From positions 1-8,351 of the forward strand of contig JAAYQD010000406.1 of NCBI GenBank assembly GCA_012519465.1: 8,351 nucleotides of DNA, read 5' to 3'. The DNA is from Candidatus Cloacimonadota bacterium. GTDB taxonomy: Bacteria; Cloacimonadota; Cloacimonadia; Cloacimonadales; Cloacimonadaceae. The notes beneath the pieces were generated by a model. It saw only the letters and a program-made list of their open reading frames with translations. It was not told the DNA's origin and ran no database searches. Below are positions 5,634-8,351 of the stretch, piece by piece; position 1 is the stretch's first letter, and each line of letters begins with the position of its first letter. A program made the position numbers and the translations under genes.

Positions 5634-7325
5634 ATGATCATCAAACTGCTGCGCGGCACTTTGGCAAAAGTGGAGCAGCTGGCGTATCTCCTTGCCGTAT
5701 GGAGCTTTTTGGTATTGTTTCTACAGCCGGTGATAGCCGCCTATCTCCAGATAGACAAAGTGGAGATCATTACTGCCCTCATCAATATCTGCCTGCTGTT
5801 TCTTACCATCATCAACCGCCTGCTTGCCCGCAGCGGCACCACAGATAGAAGCCTGCTTTTCTTTGATCTCATCATGCTTGCCCTGGGTGCCCTGTTGATC
5901 TTTTACAGCGCCAAATTCGTGATCTTCTTCCTTTTGGCAAGGCAGACCTGGCATTTCCTGCAATACTTTCTCTTTCATGCCTTTGATGGCAGATTCTACC
6001 GTGCTTTATCGGCAAATCCCCCCGTATCTCTGATGCTGAGCTTTGCCTTGGTGATAGCCGTGGGAACCGTTCTGTTGATGATGCCTTCCGCCTCAAGTGA
6101 TGGGAAGATCACCAGCTTTGTGGATGCACTCTTCACCGCCACCTCTGCCACCTGTGTGACGGGATTGATGGTGAATAATGTGGGTACCTATTATAGCTTT
6201 GTGGGGCAATTGATCATCCTGCTCCTCATCCAGATTGGTGGCTTGGGGATCATGACCATCTCCACCGCTTTCGCTATCGTATTGGGGCAAAGGCTTACCA
6301 TGAAGATGGAAAGCGTGATGTATCAGATGGTGGGCGGCAATCAAAGGCTGAATGTGCTGCAGCTATTAAAGCGTATCGTGATTGTCACCTTCTTGATAGA
6401 AGTAGCTGGTGCCGCACTGTTATACATCCGTTTTTCGGCGCACAACCCGCCGCAGCAAGCCCTTTATTACAGCATTTTCCATTCCATTTCCGCCTTCTGC
6501 CATGCCGGTATTTCGGTGTTTCCGGATAGCCTGATGAGCTATTCAGCAGATGCGTGGATGAATCTCATAGTTTCCCTGCTTTCCATTGTGGGCAGCCTGG
6601 GATTTATAGTGATCATAGATCTCAGCCGTTATTTATTTACAGGCAAAAAGAGGCGCAAGCTGGCACTGCATTCCAAAATAGTATTGATCACCACCGCAGC
6701 TCTCCTGGGCTTTGGGATGCTCTCGTTTTTCATCACGGAATATTGGGGAGCGATGAGTGGCTTCCCCTTTGCCCAGCGCGTGCTGGCTTCATGGGCTCAC
6801 AGCGTCAATTCCCGCACGGTAGGCTTTCACACTATTGATATCAGCCTCCTGGGGCGCGCCAGCATCATGATCTCGCTATTGTTGATGTTTATCGGAGCCT
6901 CTCCCGGTTCCACGGGCGGAGGAGTAAAGACCACCACCTTTGCGGTGCTGGTGCTATCCATCACCTCGCTCCTCAAAGGCAAAAAAGACCTGGTGATATT
7001 CAACCGCAAGATATCGGCTGCCAACATCCGCCAAGCCACCTCACTGGTGGTGCTGTCTGCAGCCATTATCTTCGTGATTACCGTTATTATGTTGATGATC
7101 GAGCCTTTCTCTTTTCACAAGATGATCTTTGAAACAGTCTCTGCCTTTGGAACGGTAGGGCTTTCCATGGGCATCACGCCGCTGCTTGGCACCGCTGGCA
7201 GGCTCTTTATCACACTCTTGATGTATGTGGGGCGCATCGGCCCGCTTACCATGATTTATGCCTTTGCCATCAAACGGCAGGCTGTAAACTTGGGCTATGC
7301 CGAGGAAAAGATAGCCATTGGCTAA
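5634..7325 (+). CDS. Trk/Ktr-type potassium uptake membrane subunit (TrkH/KtrB family)
   Basis: This inner-membrane K+ channel/transporter subunit has 563 residues. All four selectivity-filter loops of the family are present: TSATCVTG (170-177, Gly177), SAFCHAG (286-292, Gly292), NSRTVGFHT (392-400, Gly397) and SAFGTVGLS (503-511, Gly509). The gate loop GASPGSTGGGVKTTT (421-435) and the conserved GRIGPLT (533-539) are also intact. The CVTGL filter is more KtrB-like than TrkH-like. The canonical first helix starts near residue 129 (NPPVSLMLSF), so about 125 residues with three or four predicted membrane helices precede the core, which is more than in plain KtrB (about 450 residues). No clear Shine-Dalgarno precedes the ATG; the gene starts 17 nt after the kinase stop and may depend on upstream translation. 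Its partner RCK subunit follows. Confidence 0.94.
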   Translation: MIIKLLRGTLAKVEQLAYLLAVWSFLVLFLQPVIAAYLQIDKVEIITALINICLLFLTIINRLLARSGTTDRSLLFFDLIMLALGALLIFYSAKFVIFFLLARQTWHFLQYFLFHAFDGRFYRALSANPPVSLMLSFALVIAVGTVLLMMPSASSDGKITSFVDALFTATSATCVTGLMVNNVGTYYSFVGQLIILLLIQIGGLGIMTISTAFAIVLGQRLTMKMESVMYQMVGGNQRLNVLQLLKRIVIVTFLIEVAGAALLYIRFSAHNPPQQALYYSIFHSISAFCHAGISVFPDSLMSYSADAWMNLIVSLLSIVGSLGFIVIIDLSRYLFTGKKRRKLALHSKIVLITTAALLGFGMLSFFITEYWGAMSGFPFAQRVLASWAHSVNSRTVGFHTIDISLLGRASIMISLLLMFIGASPGSTGGGVKTTTFAVLVLSITSLLKGKKDLVIFNRKISAANIRQATSLVVLSAAIIFVITVIMLMIEPFSFHKMIFETVSAFGTVGLSMGITPLLGTAGRLFITLLMYVGRIGPLTMIYAFAIKRQAVNLGYAEEKIAIG

Positions 7326-7346
7326 GGGGGGAAGGATGCCTATAAT
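7318..7346 (+). promoter_or_regulatory. Possible sigma-70-like promoter upstream of the RCK subunit gene
   Basis: TTGGCT (7318-7323), a 17-nt spacer and a perfect TATAAT (7341-7346) lie across the end of the channel gene and the 39-nt gap. Transcription would start near 7353, on the Shine-Dalgarno itself, leaving a leader of only about 12 nt. That makes the match suspicious, and it may be chance. Confidence 0.2.
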
Positions 7347-7364
7347 GAATACAAGGAGACCAGC

Positions 7365-8069
7365 ATGGCACGTTATGCAGTGATTGGATTGGGCAGGTTT
7401 GGAATGACCGTTGCCACCGTTTTGGCGGAATACGGCATGGACGTGATGGCGATAGATAAAGACCAGGAATTGATAGATGAAATCAGCAGCCACGTTTCCA
7501 GTGCATACTGCCTGGATTCCACGGATGAAGCGGCACTGCGCACCCTCAATCTAAACGAGGTGGATGCCGTAATCATCGGCATTGGCAGCCACATTCAAGA
7601 ATGCATCCTCACCGCTGCCATCCTCAAAAAGATAGGCGTGAACCTCATCTATTCCAAGGTGGAAAACCGCTTGCACGGCAAGATAATGGAGCTCGTGGGC
7701 GTCCAACACATCCTGCTGCCGGAGGAGATCGTGGGCAATCAGCTTGCCAAGAGGCTGATCTCCACCAACATCCTGGAATACACCAGCCTCTCCACAGGTC
7801 ACACCATGATAGAGCTGGTTGCGCCCAAATCATTCGTGGGCAAAACCCTGCAAGAGCTGGCCCTGCCCTCAAAGCGTGGCATCAATATAATAGCCATCAA
7901 ATACAACTATCTGGATGTGACGGAAGATGGCACCAACGTGATAGAAAACCGTCTGAATGAAATGCCCGGCGCCAACGACGTGGTAAACGAAGGTGATGTA
8001 CTCATCCTTTTGGGCTCCAAAGGCAATGTGGATAAATTGATTTACGACACCACCGCCAAAAAGGATTAA
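7365..8069 (+). CDS. Trk/Ktr potassium uptake regulatory subunit (RCK protein, TrkA/KtrA family)
   Basis: This cytosolic regulatory subunit forms a ring under the K+ channel and gates it through bound nucleotide (NAD(H) or ATP/ADP in the family). The 234 residues give a single RCK unit, as in KtrA, not the tandem form of E. coli TrkA. The RCK-N Rossmann domain covers about 3-118, with GLGRFG at 8-13, the acidic strand end AIDKD at 29-33, LDSTDEAALRTL at 50-61 and GIGSHIQECILTAAILKKIG at 72-91. LLPEEIVGNQLAKRL (117-131) leads into RCK-C (about 138-228), with FVGKTLQEL and the closing GDVLILLGSKGNVDKL. AAGGAGA (7353-7359) is well placed before the ATG. The gene follows the membrane subunit by 39 nt, and the two should form one complex. 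Confidence 0.95.
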   Translation: MARYAVIGLGRFGMTVATVLAEYGMDVMAIDKDQELIDEISSHVSSAYCLDSTDEAALRTLNLNEVDAVIIGIGSHIQECILTAAILKKIGVNLIYSKVENRLHGKIMELVGVQHILLPEEIVGNQLAKRLISTNILEYTSLSTGHTMIELVAPKSFVGKTLQELALPSKRGINIIAIKYNYLDVTEDGTNVIENRLNEMPGANDVVNEGDVLILLGSKGNVDKLIYDTTAKKD

Positions 8070-8074
8070 GCACC

Positions 8075-8351
8075 ATGAAAAAGTCTTTTAAGAAACGCTA
8101 TCATCTGCTGCTTGCCATCCTTTTGGGCATCTTCCTCCTCCAATCCGGCCTCATCCTTTTCACCCTGCATCACGCCAGCAGCCTCCATGCGCTCACTTTT
8201 GATATCCAAACCATCCTCATCATCTTTTTCTTTATCATATTTGTATATCTGATAGTGATTTACAGCTACATCCCTTTCCGCTTGCGCAAGGCTTTGGGCG
8301 AGATCGAACGACTGATAGAAGAGATCTCGCAAGGCAATTATCAGATAGATA
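8075..8351 (+). CDS. Two-helix membrane protein with HAMP-like segment, possible sensor histidine kinase (3' partial)
   Basis: A frame opens with ATG at 8075, preceded by AAAAGGA (8059-8065), and stays open to the window edge, giving 92 visible codons. The protein starts with a basic cytosolic stretch (MKKSFKKRY), then a membrane helix (about residues 10-30), a short periplasmic loop of some 13 residues (HHASSLHALTFDI) and a second helix (about 44-66). The next part, YIPFRLRKALGEIERLIEEISQGNYQID, has the Pro after the helix, the heptad-like hydrophobics and the ISQGNY turn expected of a HAMP linker. That combination is typical of membrane histidine kinases and related signalling proteins, but no catalytic domain is in view. 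It begins five bases after the RCK gene stop, so it is probably co-transcribed with the K+ uptake genes. The antisense frame at 8066-8332 is treated as a shadow. Confidence 0.7.
   Translation, partial: MKKSFKKRYHLLLAILLGIFLLQSGLILFTLHHASSLHALTFDIQTILIIFFFIIFVYLIVIYSYIPFRLRKALGEIERLIEEISQGNYQID

Noticed and set aside
6554..6838. Same-strand alternative frame inside the K+ channel gene
   Set aside because: It lies inside the conserved core of the channel and gives a His/Ser-rich product without a recognisable fold.
7601..7960. Same-strand 119-codon frame inside the RCK gene
   Set aside because: It is a frame-shifted shadow of the RCK domain; the real frame matches the family end to end.
8066..8332. 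Antisense 88-codon frame at the right edge
   Set aside because: The sense frame from 8075 has a start, a ribosome binding site, two clean membrane helices and a HAMP-like segment, while the antisense product is charged and featureless.
1..8351. CRISPR arrays, insertion sequences, tRNA/rRNA genes, prophage or toxin-antitoxin modules
   Set aside because: No direct-repeat arrays, terminal inverted repeats, transposase or integrase motifs, or structural RNA signatures were seen; gaps between genes are all short.

Overview
The window reads as an ordinary chromosomal segment of a Gram-negative bacterium of the Bacteroidetes/Chlorobi/Fibrobacteres (FCB) superphylum. My best guess is Candidatus Cloacimonadota (the Cloacimonas group). 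The reasons are a C-terminal secretion/sorting domain with the NPFNPST signature and a Thr-Lys-Lys-Met-Ile-Leu-Met-Lys ending at the left edge; a TrmD with the GHYK/DQRVRD motif variant that I recall from Bacteroidetes-like lineages; and a gene order (rpsP, KH protein, rimM, trmD, a second SPOUT methyltransferase, rplS) seen in several deep bacterial phyla. The phylum assignment is inference from memory. All genes are on the + strand, densely packed, with no sign of mobile DNA, CRISPR, tRNA or rRNA.

Layout. Positions 1-252 hold the end of a large secreted/surface protein, closed by a strong intrinsic terminator (282-315). Positions 334-1248 encode an EamA/DMT-type permease. Positions 1322-3997 are a ribosome-maturation operon: bS16 (rpsP), a KH-domain RNA-binding protein (khpA), the 30S maturation factor RimM, the tRNA m1G37 methyltransferase TrmD, a second putative SPOUT RNA methyltransferase of the Methyltrn_RNA_4 type, and bL19 (rplS). 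A perfect 10-bp terminator hairpin follows (4021-4068). Positions 4092-4939 hold an overlapping pair, an O6-alkylguanine-DNA alkyltransferase (ogt) and holo-ACP synthase (acpS). Positions 4993-5616 hold a zinc-lid adenylate kinase-family protein. Positions 5634-8069 hold a complete Trk/Ktr potassium uptake pair (membrane subunit, then RCK regulatory subunit), followed by the first 92 codons of a two-helix HAMP-like membrane protein, possibly a sensor kinase, that runs off the right edge.

How they work together. The central operon couples two ribosomal proteins with factors that mature the small subunit and modify RNA. Its genes are tightly spaced or overlap: TAA/ATG abut between khpA and rimM, TGATG joins trmD to the next gene, and the second methyltransferase frame runs 89 nt into rplS. 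The Trk pair forms a K+ channel/transporter and its nucleotide-sensing ring.

I found no convincing undescribed system. The items most worth a second look are: the same TTGAC-N22-TTGCAC arrangement, with identical spacing, upstream of both rpsP and the adenylate kinase gene; the 89-nt gene overlap into rplS; the unusual nucleotide-site residues of the adenylate kinase; and the roughly 125-residue membrane extension at the front of the Trk channel subunit. No stretch longer than 300 bases lacks a gene.
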